From Pseudobdellovibrionaceae bacterium (lineage in GTDB: Bacteria; Bdellovibrionota; Bdellovibrionia; Bdellovibrionales; JAMPXM01): 43,962 nt of DNA. The stretch lies in the NCBI GenBank assembly GCA_023701225.1, contig JAMPXM010000003.1, positions 1 to 43,962 on the forward strand, read 5' to 3'. The position numbers and the translations under genes were made by a program. Position 1 is the stretch's first letter. The number at the start of each line of letters is the position of its first letter. This document shows positions 15,549 through 23,833 of the stretch, in pieces. A model generated the notes under the pieces. The model was not told the origin of the DNA, searched no databases, and saw nothing but the letters and a program-made list of their open reading frames with translations.

Positions 15549-16223
15549 TCAAAAGCGGCCATATTCCGCAAGCTTGGGGCGACTCGCCAAAGCCCAGGCC
15601 TCAAACCGGATCGGCTCTCCCAAGGCGACATAGGCGGCTCTCGAGGTGGCTCCTGTTGTAAAGACATCATCCACGAATGTGAGCACCTCGGAGGGAGCCA
15701 CGTTTGGTAAGAATTTCACGCGGAAGTGACGTCGCTGACGATCCTCCGCTCGCAACTGCTTTTGCGGCAACGCCGCCGGGTCTTCGCTTTGTAAACAGTC
15801 GATCAGACGTGTTCCCCATGTGTCCGCCAACGCGGTGGCAAACGCGTAGGCATGATCCGGCTGTCCGCGACTGGAAGGGGCGGGAACAAAAATGCGCGGG
15901 CCCAGTCCGATTTCTAGTTCGCGCGCGGCCCACCGTTCCGCAATCGCGCGCCACGCATGTGATCGTCTTGCGCCTTTGAGCGCATGAACGGCGTTTCCCA
16001 CATACGAATCCGTCAGAGGTGTCCAGGTATACAACCAACGCGAGAGAAACCCGTTTTGCCAAGAGTGCGCGTGAGCCTCCGGCTCCTCCAATTCTCGCCA
16101 GCGCGATTTGCAAGATTGGCAAAAAAGATCGACGCCATGCCATTCGAGCCAGCCGCAACGAACGCACGCGTAACATGTCGTACGTAATTGATGAAGCCAC
16201 CGCACCGGATCGCAGAACTGCAT
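15549..16223 (-). CDS. ComF family phosphoribosyltransferase-like protein
   Basis: A 224-residue protein with an N-terminal zinc-ribbon pattern (CYACVRCGW, then CQSC) and a C-terminal PRTase motif VLTFVDDVFTTGAT (residues about 190-203), the arrangement of ComF (also known as GntX), which is needed for DNA uptake in some bacteria. Two starts are possible. I chose ATG at 16223 because the resulting length matches E. coli GntX (227), but one at 16280 is open and is also preceded by a possible ribosome binding site. It is a middle gene of the rplU-rimO string, after rlmH. Confidence 0.8.
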   Translation of the reverse strand: MQFCDPVRWLHQLRTTCYACVRCGWLEWHGVDLFCQSCKSRWRELEEPEAHAHSWQNGFLSRWLYTWTPLTDSYVGNAVHALKGARRSHAWRAIAERWAARELEIGLGPRIFVPAPSSRGQPDHAYAFATALADTWGTRLIDCLQSEDPAALPQKQLRAEDRQRRHFRVKFLPNVAPSEVLTFVDDVFTTGATSRAAYVALGEPIRFEAWALASRPKLAEYGRF

Positions 16224-16316
16224 GCCGAATCGATCCTGCAAGCCTGAATGCAGGACCGCGCGGCCTCTGTGCGCCGGCATACGAAGATCCGCATTCGGAT
16301 CCCGGCCACCTTCGGC

Positions 16317-16787
16317 TTACTCGTTATGGTAGGGAATGTTCCGCCAGATCGTAAGTGCACGGTACAACTGCTCTAGAGCGACGGCTTGTGCGATATGATG
16401 GTTCAAGACCAGTGGCGAAAGCGACCAAATCCAATCCGCCCGCGCTCTTAAGTCTTCACTTGCACCAAACGCGCCGCCGACGACCACCACCACGCGCTGA
16501 CGTCCGCGCTCGAACGCTTGCACCAAGCGATTGGAGAACCGAAGGGAGTCCAAAGGTACGCCCCGCTCATCACAGAGGATCACAAGGTCTTCTTTTGCGA
16601 TGGACTTTAGAAGCGTCTGTGATTCCGCCTCGCGCTTGGCTGAACCGGAGGACCGATCCAGCTTCGCTGGCTTTTGGCGAATCACTTCAAAAGGGACGAA
16701 ATGCCGGATCTTGCGCTCGTACTCAGCGGACAGCTCTAAGAGCCATGGCTCCTTATGTCCGCCGATCGTGAGCAACGCGAGCTTCAT
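16317..16787 (-). CDS. rlmH: 23S rRNA (pseudouridine1915-N3)-methyltransferase RlmH
   Basis: SPOUT-class methyltransferase of 156 residues that methylates pseudouridine 1915 in helix 69 on the 70S ribosome. Sequence features: LCDERGVPLDS, the SAM-site VVGGAFGAS, SLSPLVLNHHIAQAVALEQLYRAL and a C-terminal PYHNE (usual ending is PYHK/R). The ATG overlaps the preceding nadD-rsfS stop as ATGA. The N-terminal 15-codon extension open to 16832 is overlap and was dropped. Position after rsfS is the common order in bacteria. Confidence 0.93.
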   Translation of the reverse strand: MKLALLTIGGHKEPWLLELSAEYERKIRHFVPFEVIRQKPAKLDRSSGSAKREAESQTLLKSIAKEDLVILCDERGVPLDSLRFSNRLVQAFERGRQRVVVVVGGAFGASEDLRARADWIWSLSPLVLNHHIAQAVALEQLYRALTIWRNIPYHNE

Positions 16788-17818
16788 GTGGCGGGCGCCG
16801 CCGGAAGCTCCAACACCCGAGCGGGCTTCCATAGATCTTCGAGACGATACTCTTGGCGGACGTAATCATAGAACACATGCACGATCAGCGCGCCGTAATC
16901 GACCAAAACCCAGCGGCCTTCCGACATGCCTTCCACGCTCTGCGGAAGCACGCCGTATTCTTCTTTGACTTCACGAACGACGGATTCGGCGAGCGACTGC
17001 GCATGGCGCGTGCTGGTGCCGCTGGCAATGAGTGTGAACTCTGTAGGAGCTTCGATTTTGCGCAAATCAAATCCGCGCACGTTGATCGCCTTGCGCGCAT
17101 TGAGTTTATCACCGCAGAACTTCGTGAACTCCTCATAATCACCGATACGGTCTTTGAGCGGTCCGTAAAGTTGCGCGCCGCGAATGTACTCTTCGACGGG
17201 AATCGTTAAATGACGATCGACGCTCCGCCCGGACCGCAAGCGCTTGCGGACTTCGCTCGCGGAAACATCCACGTCCTGCAATCGAACAAAATCAATTCCA
17301 CGTCCGCTCTCGAGCTGCACATAGCTGCGGTCAAACGCGGCGACGTGCTTTTTCACGCCTTCCGGCAGCTCGTCGGCGGAAAACGGCAACTGATGACCCG
17401 GACGCGAGCAAACCACGAGGTTCGCAATCTGCAAAATGCGCTCGTAGTCTTTCCAAGTATCGAAGATTTCAAATTGGTCGAGACCGATGATGAAGTACAG
17501 GTCGTCGGCCTTCACGCGCTTGGCGTATTCTTCCAATGTATCAATGGAATAACTCGGTCCGCCCCGCTTCAGTTCCAGATCATCGATCTGAACAAAGTCC
17601 ATGTCGGCGAGACCAATTCGCAACATCTCCAAACGCTGCTCGTTGGTGGGGCCCTCGACGGGAAGCTTTTTCGGATTGCGCGCGGCCGGAACGACGACGA
17701 TCGTATCCAAACCCAACCGATTGCGAACCGTGGCGATCGCGTTGATATGACCCGTATGAAGGGGATTGAATGTCCCCCCGAAAATTCCAATGCGTTGATC
17801 AACTGTGTTTTGCGCCAA
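16784..17818 (-). CDS. Fusion of nicotinate-nucleotide adenylyltransferase NadD and ribosome silencing factor RsfS
   Basis: One frame encodes two domains. Residues 1-225: NadD, which adenylates NaMN on the way to NAD, with the nucleotidylyltransferase motif GIFGGTFNPLHTGH at 11-24 and the second motif VSASEVRKRLRSG near 186, then IPVEEYI. Residues about 228-335: RsfS (Iojap/YbeB), which binds L14 and blocks subunit joining, with VRGFDLRKIEAPTEFTLIASGTS, RWVLVDYGALIVHVF and YRLEDLW. I take the TTG at 17818, seven bases after GGAG, as the start, which overlaps obgE by 20 nt, whereas an ATG at 17869 would add 17 residues. No stop or start is visible between the two domains. Confidence 0.88.
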   Translation of the reverse strand: MAQNTVDQRIGIFGGTFNPLHTGHINAIATVRNRLGLDTIVVVPAARNPKKLPVEGPTNEQRLEMLRIGLADMDFVQIDDLELKRGGPSYSIDTLEEYAKRVKADDLYFIIGLDQFEIFDTWKDYERILQIANLVVCSRPGHQLPFSADELPEGVKKHVAAFDRSYVQLESGRGIDFVRLQDVDVSASEVRKRLRSGRSVDRHLTIPVEEYIRGAQLYGPLKDRIGDYEEFTKFCGDKLNARKAINVRGFDLRKIEAPTEFTLIASGTSTRHAQSLAESVVREVKEEYGVLPQSVEGMSEGRWVLVDYGALIVHVFYDYVRQEYRLEDLWKPARVLELPAAPAT

Positions 17819-18830
17819 AGACCCAGCTCCCCATTTCAAATACGAGTTCACGTACGCCGATACCGGCAACGGCGGAAATCATGCGCACTTCAATTCCAGC
17901 ACGCTGAAAACCATCCCGCAGCTCGCGACGACGATCCTCGCTCAGGACATCGATTTTATTCAGCACGACGATCTGAGGACGTGTCGCCAACGGGCGATAG
18001 CCCTCGACATCTGCCTTGGACTTATCGTACTCGGCCAACTCATGATTGATATCTTTGTAGTCTTGCAAAGCCTCGCGGCCCGCGCTCTCACTCGCATCGA
18101 CGAGATGCACGAAGAGATTCGTGCGCTCGATGTGCCGCAAAAACTGAGTCCCTAAACCCACACCCTTGTGTGCGCCCGGCACCAGTCCCGGAATATCAGC
18201 GACGACAAACGATCGCTCGCCGCCGTCGACGGCAACGACACCGAGATTCGGCGAGAGGGTCGTAAAGGGATAATCCGCGATTTTCGGCTTCGCGGCGGAT
18301 ATGCGAGAAATAAACGTCGACTTCCCAGCGTTCGGATAACCGATGACGCCCACATCTGCGATGAGCTTAAGTTCCAATGAAACCGTGCGCGCCTCTCCGA
18401 GTTCACCTGGCTGCGCGTGTTCAGGAGCTTGATTGACGCTCGACTTGAAAAACGTGTTTCCTTTTCCGCCGCGACCGCCGCTGAGAAACAGTGTTTCCCC
18501 CGGCTCATTCAAATCAAAAAGAATCTGTCCGTCTTCATCTTTCACGACGGTTCCCGCAGGAACCTCGAGCACTAAATCCTGACCGGCCGCGCCCGACATA
18601 TTCCGCCCGGAGCCGTCTTGTCCGTTCGCGGCGGCATACTTCTTTTTAAAGCGAAATACCAACAGACTGTTGATCTGCGGATTCACCCGAAACACGACGT
18701 TTCCGCCACGACCGCCGTCCCCGCCGTCCGGGCCTCCACGTGGCTCCATTGCCTCTCGCCGAAAGCTCACGCTGCCGGCGCCGCCCTTTCCAGAGCTCAC
18801 TGTAATGGTGACTTCATCAATAAACTTCAT
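17799..18830 (-). CDS. obgE: Obg family GTPase
   Basis: A 343-residue essential GTPase of 50S assembly and stringent response. Domains in order: the glycine-rich Obg fold (residues 1-158, FIDEVTITVSSGKGGAG, GGPDGGDGGRGGNVVF) and a G domain with G1 GYPNAGKST, the Switch II/G3 region DIPGLVPGAHKG, G4 LNKID and a G5 region near MISAVAG. The C-terminal Obg domain is short or absent, so it is close to the minimal form. Downstream of rplU-rpmA, the standard order. The Shine-Dalgarno is weak (GGAA only). The start matches the invariant MKFID. Confidence 0.95.
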   Translation of the reverse strand: MKFIDEVTITVSSGKGGAGSVSFRREAMEPRGGPDGGDGGRGGNVVFRVNPQINSLLVFRFKKKYAAANGQDGSGRNMSGAAGQDLVLEVPAGTVVKDEDGQILFDLNEPGETLFLSGGRGGKGNTFFKSSVNQAPEHAQPGELGEARTVSLELKLIADVGVIGYPNAGKSTFISRISAAKPKIADYPFTTLSPNLGVVAVDGGERSFVVADIPGLVPGAHKGVGLGTQFLRHIERTNLFVHLVDASESAGREALQDYKDINHELAEYDKSKADVEGYRPLATRPQIVVLNKIDVLSEDRRRELRDGFQRAGIEVRMISAVAGIGVRELVFEMGSWVFGAKHS

Positions 18831-18933
18831 CAGATTCCGTGTATCCCGCCCTAGCGGTGATGGAAGCGTTCATAGCCTTTGTGTGTGCATCCGACCATGA
18901 ATGCGTGCGATCGCGCGTGCGTGCAGATACAAC

Positions 18934-18987
18934 AAAGCGCCCAGCAAGGTTATCGACCATTAGCCGATTCGTCCTTGGGGCGCCTTT
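18934..18987 (-). terminator. Long imperfect hairpin between rpmA and obgE
   Basis: On the plus strand AAAGCGCCC (18934-18942) and CAAGG (18945-18949) pair with CCTTG (18973-18977) and GGGCGCCTTT (18978-18987) with one bulge, and an inner ATCG/CGAT pair closes further. On the minus strand it is followed by GTTGT. Could be a partial terminator that lowers obgE relative to the ribosomal proteins, or an RNA element. Confidence 0.4.
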
Positions 18988-19000
18988 GGAAGAGCGAACA

Positions 19001-19014
19001 GCTCGCGAACGAGC
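19001..19014 (-). terminator. Small hairpin directly after rpmA
   Basis: Five-bp stem GCTCG/CGAGC with loop TTCG (minus strand), starting nine bases after the rpmA stop. No U-tract, so weak as a terminator. Confidence 0.25.
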
Positions 19015-19023
19015 GGCTCAGAA

Positions 19024-19287
19024 TTAAGCCGAAGCTTTCGCGTAAACGCTGATTTTCGTGCGCAGTTTATCGACGCGCTCGAACTTCACCTGACCATCGA
19101 TCAACGAATAAATCGTGAAATCGCGGCCCATGCGAACGTTATTACCCAAGTGGAACTTCGTTCCGCGCTGACGAACGATGATCGTTCCCGGCTTCACTTG
19201 CTCTCCGCCGAAGCGCTTGACGCCCAAGCGCCGACCAGCTGAATCGCGTCCGTTCCGTGTACTACCTGCGGCCTTCTTACTTGCCAT
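19024..19287 (-). CDS. rpmA: 50S ribosomal protein L27
   Basis: L27, located near the peptidyl transferase centre. The 87 residues have the standard sequence: [27 protein letters not shown] at the start, then [26 protein letters not shown]. It begins directly with MASKKA, not the N-terminally extended Prp-cleaved form of Firmicutes. Transcribed after rplU with a 38-nt gap, as in most bacteria. Confidence 0.97.
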   Translation of the reverse strand: MASKKAAGSTRNGRDSAGRRLGVKRFGGEQVKPGTIIVRQRGTKFHLGNNVRMGRDFTIYSLIDGQVKFERVDKLRTKISVYAKASA

Positions 19288-19325
19288 AACTCAACCTCGT
19301 AAAAATCAGTGATCCTCAGGATGAC

Positions 19326-19895
19326 TTACTTCTTCGCCGTTTTCTTGCCAGCGGCTTTTTTCTTGCCGGCAGTCTTTTTCGCGGCGGATTTTTTCGCGCC
19401 CGCGACTTTCTTGGCGGTTTTCTTTTTTGCTGCTTTTTTGGGTGCCGCTGCATCGCTGGCACGCTTTTCACGCTTCGCTGCCTTGCTCTCTTTCGTCTGA
19501 GCGGCTGCGAACGCCTCTTTACGAGCCTGAATCTTCGCCGGATCAACAACGATGATCGACTTTTCCGTTTCCGACTTCGCGCCTTCCGGATTCGTAATCG
19601 ACTTGACGAACAGTTCTGTGAAGAGCTGGCGATGGCCCTGCATTTTGCGATAGCCTTGACGACGCTTCTTCTTGAACACGATCACTTTCGGGCTTTTCGC
19701 TTGGCGTGTGACCACGACGCGAACTTTCGCGTTCTGCACGAGCGGCTCTCCGACGAAGGCCTTGTCGCCACCAACGAACAGCACTTCCGACACATCAAAC
19801 TCGTCGCCGAGTTTTTTCTCGAGCTTTTCAACCCGAACAGTGTCGCCTGCTTGCACTTTGTATTGCTTGCCGCCGGCGCGGATGATTGCGTACAT
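19326..19895 (-). CDS. rplU: 50S ribosomal protein L21 with a long Lys/Ala-rich C-terminal tail
   Basis: Residues 1-101 are a normal L21 (MYAIIRAGGKQYKVQ at the start, KKRRQGYRKMQGHRQ near the end) that binds 23S rRNA. Residues 102-189 are extra: EGAKSETEKSIIVVDPAKIQARKEAF and then, from 135, an almost pure Lys/Ala/Thr tail with repeats of the AAKK and GKK kind, like histone H1 or the tails of HU-like proteins. The total of 189 compares with about 103 in most bacteria. GGAGG lies seven bases before the ATG. First gene of the string, with a possible promoter about 80 nt upstream. The tail has the same codon style as the rest, with no sign of frameshift. Confidence 0.93.
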   Translation of the reverse strand: MYAIIRAGGKQYKVQAGDTVRVEKLEKKLGDEFDVSEVLFVGGDKAFVGEPLVQNAKVRVVVTRQAKSPKVIVFKKKRRQGYRKMQGHRQLFTELFVKSITNPEGAKSETEKSIIVVDPAKIQARKEAFAAAQTKESKAAKREKRASDAAAPKKAAKKKTAKKVAGAKKSAAKKTAGKKKAAGKKTAKK

Positions 19896-20214
19896 CAAGA
19901 CCTCCAAAAAAACCCAATACGAATTTGGCTGGAAAACGAAAGACATCGTAAGTGCCACGCCGCACTACTAATTGTCAATTCTTTCGGCAGACAACTGAGT
20001 GAAAGAACTGGTTCCAGACTCGGACTTTATATCCGATCTCACCCGCTCCATCAACGCATGGCGCAAATCTTTTGAAATATTCACCGGTTAGTCCGTCAAA
20101 GCCAGATCTGGACTGCCCAGCAGCCAGCTCACCCTCTTAGCCTGATCTCATCGATTCTTATCACGACAAGTTTGAAACATGCATTCCGGCCAGCTTAGGC
20201 CACGAGGAGCATTT
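19896..20214. other. Divergent intergenic region (319 nt)
   Basis: Separates rplU from the plus-strand lipoprotein gene, so it must hold both promoters. A perfect TTGACA lies at 19973-19978 on the minus strand. I found no -10 at normal spacing, a TACGAT-like hexamer being about 22 nt away. No gene, RNA fold or repeat was recognised. Confidence 0.6.
19973..19978 (-). promoter_or_regulatory. Candidate -35 box of the rplU string
   Basis: TTGACA, 6/6, about 80 nt before the rplU ATG. Supports a promoter only partly because the matching -10 is poor. Confidence 0.3.
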
Positions 20215-20931
20215 ATGAAGGGATTGTTTTCTTCCAGCGTTGCGGCCCTGATCGCCGCGCTTTCGTTTGGTTGTGCCCATGGCCCCCAGAGCACTTCCGG
20301 CTCGGCGCCAAACGCCGCCACTTCGACTCCGACGTCCGACCGCTTCCCGGCCGCTCAGGTCGAAATCAAAGAAGGCCGGGATAACTTGAAGTATGAACGT
20401 GATGGAGGCGACTTCTACGTGAATCTCCGCAATGGCCAACGCTGCCAGATCACGACCAACGTGGATGATTTCAAGATGCTCCCCCGCGGCGGCCATGTGC
20501 TCGCCTATGAGACGAAGGCCGGCGAACTGGTCATGCTCCGCCATGGCGACGACAACGCTCGCCAGTGCTATTCCCAGCGCGACCGCAAAACCGATGTCAC
20601 CGATCAACAGGCGCGCGTCGTGAAGTGGAACGTCATCAATGCTTCGGACGTCCCGGTTGTCCTCATTGCGTTGGACAAAAACGGCTTCGTGAAAATGTAC
20701 GATATTGCCGGCAACGAAGTGTCCGGCCTCGGTATCCGCAACGTCGAAGATTATCGCCTGCATCCTTGCCACGGGAAGCGCGGCGTTCCGTTCAACTCGA
20801 AAATCGCCTTTGCCTACGGCAACGGCCGCGTGGGTACGATTGAGCCGAGCGGTCGCTATGTCCTCGATAGCGGCAACTATCAGAGCGCTTCGGAGTTCAT
20901 CGAGCGCAACCGCATCGACTGCAGCAACTAA
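20215..20931 (+). CDS. Putative lipoprotein with two-Cys pairs and beta-repeat-like segments
   Basis: Unrecognised family. The 238-residue product begins with a lipoprotein signal (lipobox LSFGC, Cys20), followed by a Ser/Thr/Pro-rich linker to residue 45. It then shows short strand-like segments, for example DFYVNLRNGQRCQITTNVDDF and DNARQCYSQRDRKTDV. Four further Cys are spread over the mature part, which could form disulfides. GAGGAG lies before the ATG. Followed by a strong terminator, so probably a single-gene transcript. Likely acts on the outer or inner membrane surface. No role can be given. Confidence 0.7.
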   Translation: MKGLFSSSVAALIAALSFGCAHGPQSTSGSAPNAATSTPTSDRFPAAQVEIKEGRDNLKYERDGGDFYVNLRNGQRCQITTNVDDFKMLPRGGHVLAYETKAGELVMLRHGDDNARQCYSQRDRKTDVTDQQARVVKWNVINASDVPVVLIALDKNGFVKMYDIAGNEVSGLGIRNVEDYRLHPCHGKRGVPFNSKIAFAYGNGRVGTIEPSGRYVLDSGNYQSASEFIERNRIDCSN

Positions 20932-20957
20932 GACACGGTTCGCTCATTCGATGCTTC

Positions 20958-20987
20958 GAAAACCCGCCCCCAGGCGGGTTTTCTTTT
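20958..20987 (+). terminator. Rho-independent terminator
   Basis: Perfect 11-bp stem (20958-20968 with 20973-20983) with a 4-nt loop and a T-run, 27 nt after the lipoprotein stop. The stem ends in A4/T4, so it can also stop transcription coming from RNase G on the other strand. Confidence 0.9.
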
Positions 20988-21010
20988 GGATGCAGAGGCG
21001 GGTGCCGGCT

Positions 21011-22558
21011 CTACATCGTAAAAATTTCGTACTGCTCGACGTGATATCCCGGCTCTAGCTTGAGGACGACGTTACGACCGATTTTGTTTTCGACGTACTC
21101 GAGCATTTCGCTCTCTTCTTCGTAGATCCAGTCGCCGACATCGGCATGGCAGTGAACAACGGCCGCCGCGCGCTGATCGCCTTTGTGGGCATCGCGCTCC
21201 AAATCACGGAAGATTTCGTGGGCGACCGTGGCTTTTTGCTTAATGTACCCGCGACCGTCACAGTACGAGCACGGTTCGCAAAGCGTTTTCACCAGGCTCG
21301 GGCGAATACGTTTACGAGTCATCTCGACCAAACCGAGGTTTGACATTGAGAACACTGTCGTGCGCGCGCGGTCCTTTTGCAGCTCTTCCTTGATCGCCAG
21401 CATGACCTTTTCGCGATGAGCCTCTTTTTCCATATCGATGAAGTCGATGATGATGATACCGCCGCAGTTGCGGATGCGCAGCTGGTGTGCGATTTCGCGC
21501 ACCGCCTCGAGGTTGGTCTTCACGATCGTGTCTTCGAGATCCTTTTTGCCGACGTAACGACCTGTGTTCACGTCGATGACGACCAGGGCCTCGGCCTCGT
21601 CGATCACGATGTAACCGCCGGACTTGAGCCACACTTTGCGCTCCATCGAGCGGGAGATTTCCAGGTCGATTTCATATTGGTCGAACAGCGGCCGCGTGCC
21701 GGTGTAAAGCTTCACCTTGTTCTTGTACTTGGGCATGAACTGGCCAAGGAACGCGACGACCTTGCGGTGCGACTCCGGATCGTCGATCAGGACCCGCGAG
21801 ATCTCCTCACTCAACATATCGCGCAACGCACGCAGCTCGACATCGAGTTCGGCGTGCACGAGGCCGGGAGTCTTCTTCTTCTCGTAATTGCGATGAACCT
21901 CTTCCCATAGCCGGTGCAGGTAGTCGAGGTCGGCCTTGATGCTCGCGTCCGTCGCCCCCTCTCCCGCCGTGCGAACGATCACGCCACCCTTCGGCGACAG
22001 CTTTTGCACGAGCTGGCGCAGCCGCTCGCGTTCATTCGGATCCTCGATCCGCCGTGAAACCCCCTGATGATTCAGAGTTGGCATGAAGACGACGTGGCGG
22101 CCCGGCAATGAAATATGCGTCGTGATGCGTGCGCCCTTGGAGCCGAGCGGATCTTTGGCCACCTGAACGAGGATCGTCTGGCCCTCGCTGAGCAGCTCCT
22201 GGATGCGCGGCCGGTCCAGCGACTTTACCTCGGTGCTCGAGGACGCCGCCGGCGCGCTCTCTTCGGGTTCATCGAACCCGGACGCTTCCGCAGTGTCTTC
22301 CGCGAAGATTTCCCCTGATTCGGTATCGATATCCCCGCGCACGTCACCGACGTACAAAAATGCGGCGCGATCCAGACCAATATCTACGAACGCCGCCTGC
22401 ATACCGGGTAAGACACGGATCACCTTCCCGCGATGAATGGACCCGACCAAAGTCGGTGACGTCTTTCGATCGATCGTCAGATCCGTCAGGACACCGTTTT
22501 CCAAGTACGCGACGCGCGTTTCCACTGGCCGGACGTTGATCAAGATCTCGGATGACAC
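21011..22558 (-). CDS. rng: Ribonuclease G/E family endoribonuclease
   Basis: Single-strand endoribonuclease for 16S rRNA 5' maturation and mRNA decay. The 515 residues are the size of RNase G, without the long E tail. An N-terminal S1 domain carries an acidic, Ser/Ala-rich insertion (about 75-110). The DNase I-like catalytic domain has Mg ligands Asp329 (VVIDVNTG) and Asp372 (IIIIDFIDM), 43 residues apart as in E. coli, and the zinc-link Cys pair is at 427/430 (CEPC). The GTG start with AAGGA five bases upstream fits the family N-terminus SSEILINVRPVETRVA. Longer versions to 22663 run into the divergent pilT. Its end lies next to the bidirectional terminator. Confidence 0.92.
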   Translation of the reverse strand: MSSEILINVRPVETRVAYLENGVLTDLTIDRKTSPTLVGSIHRGKVIRVLPGMQAAFVDIGLDRAAFLYVGDVRGDIDTESGEIFAEDTAEASGFDEPEESAPAASSSTEVKSLDRPRIQELLSEGQTILVQVAKDPLGSKGARITTHISLPGRHVVFMPTLNHQGVSRRIEDPNERERLRQLVQKLSPKGGVIVRTAGEGATDASIKADLDYLHRLWEEVHRNYEKKKTPGLVHAELDVELRALRDMLSEEISRVLIDDPESHRKVVAFLGQFMPKYKNKVKLYTGTRPLFDQYEIDLEISRSMERKVWLKSGGYIVIDEAEALVVIDVNTGRYVGKKDLEDTIVKTNLEAVREIAHQLRIRNCGGIIIIDFIDMEKEAHREKVMLAIKEELQKDRARTTVFSMSNLGLVEMTRKRIRPSLVKTLCEPCSYCDGRGYIKQKATVAHEIFRDLERDAHKGDQRAAAVVHCHADVGDWIYEEESEMLEYVENKIGRNVVLKLEPGYHVEQYEIFTM

Positions 22559-22665
22559 GCGGATCCTTTCTGGAAGACGCCTCAATATCAGCAGCGCAGT
22601 CGCCGATAACCAATTGATCCTTGTGCTGGATTTTCCGTCACGGACCTCTGGAGGCTTCGCCATTT

Positions 22666-23781
22666 ATGGCAAAAATCGATGAGCTCTTCAAGATCATGGT
22701 AACCAAAGGTGCTTCGGATTTGCATTTAGCGGCCGGCGCACCACCCTACCTTCGCCTCCACGGCGAGATGACGAAACTCGATTTCGCGGCACTCACAAAC
22801 GAACAGGTGCAGCTTTTGATTTTCGAAATTCTCAACGAAAAGCAGCGTAAGAATTTCATTGAAAACTGGGAGTTGGATTGTAGTTATACCGTCGAAGGGC
22901 TTGGCCGGTTCCGCTGTAACGTCTTTATGCAGCGCAAAGGTATGGGCGCCGTATTCCGCGTGATTCCCGAAAAAATCAAATCCATGGACGAACTCGGTCT
23001 GCCATCCCAACTCTTGGACCTAATCGCTGTGCCAAAAGGCCTCGTCTGCGTGACCGGCCCGACCGGCTCGGGCAAATCAACGACGCTGGCGGCAATGATC
23101 CATTACATCAATCAGAACGAAAACGCGCATATCATCACGATCGAAGACCCGATCGAATTCGTTCACCCCAATCACAAATCGTTGGTCAACCAGCGCGAAG
23201 TCGGCGGGCATACGAGATCGTTCTCCAACGCGCTGAAGGCCGCACTCCGCGAGGACCCGGATATCGTTCTCGTCGGCGAAATGCGCGACCTGGAAACCAT
23301 CCAGCTTGCATTGACCGCGGCGGAAACCGGACACTTGGTGTTCGGTACACTGCACACGAACAACGCGCACAAGACCGTGGATCGAATCATTGACGTCTTC
23401 CCGGACACCAAACAAGCGCAAATTCGTGTCATGCTTTCGGAGAGCCTACGTGGCGTCGTGGCCCAATCGCTCCTGCCACGGGCGGATGGCGCAGGTCGGG
23501 TGGCGGCGCTGGAGGTTTTGTTCAACAACAAAGCCGTCGCCAACCTGATCCGCGAAGGGAAGACATATCAAATTCCCTCTGCGATGCAGACCGGTAAGAG
23601 CCAAGGCATGATCACCTATGAATCGTCGATCGAAGACCTGATCAAACGTGGGTTGCTCAATCAAAAAGTGGGTTTGGAGTTTCTCGGCAAGGCGTCTTCG
23701 GCCGCGCCGGAAGAAAAGGCCGCGCCTGCCGCCGGAGCCCGCCCCGCGATGCCAGGTATGCCACTCAAAAAATCCGGCTGA
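22666..23781 (+). CDS. pilT: Type IV pilus retraction ATPase PilT
   Basis: Hexameric ATPase that depolymerises type IV pili, giving twitching motility. The 371 residues have an N-terminal PAS-like domain and a RecA-like domain with Walker A GPTGSGKST (131-139), Asp box ITIEDPIEF, Walker B IVLVGEMRD (about 200-208) and His box LTAAETGHLVFGTLHTN. The C-terminal 40 residues are Ala/Pro-rich. AIRNLIRE-type motif appears as AVANLIREGKTYQI, as in PilT and not PilU. ATG at MAKIDEL was chosen over an upstream in-frame start. Divergent from rng with 107 nt between them. No other pilus gene is nearby. Confidence 0.93.
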   Translation: MAKIDELFKIMVTKGASDLHLAAGAPPYLRLHGEMTKLDFAALTNEQVQLLIFEILNEKQRKNFIENWELDCSYTVEGLGRFRCNVFMQRKGMGAVFRVIPEKIKSMDELGLPSQLLDLIAVPKGLVCVTGPTGSGKSTTLAAMIHYINQNENAHIITIEDPIEFVHPNHKSLVNQREVGGHTRSFSNALKAALREDPDIVLVGEMRDLETIQLALTAAETGHLVFGTLHTNNAHKTVDRIIDVFPDTKQAQIRVMLSESLRGVVAQSLLPRADGAGRVAALEVLFNNKAVANLIREGKTYQIPSAMQTGKSQGMITYESSIEDLIKRGLLNQKVGLEFLGKASSAAPEEKAAPAAGARPAMPGMPLKKSG

Positions 23782-23833
23782 TCCAGGATTCCGAGCGCCC
23801 AAGTTGAGAGCGCGCTCAGCGCAAAATATCCAG

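Noticed and set aside
19309-19500. Plus-strand frame coding a very hydrophobic 63-residue peptide (Phe/Ala-rich)
   Set aside because: It is the antisense of the Lys/Ala-rich L21 tail (AAG and GCC codons read in reverse), so the hydrophobicity is an artefact of base composition.
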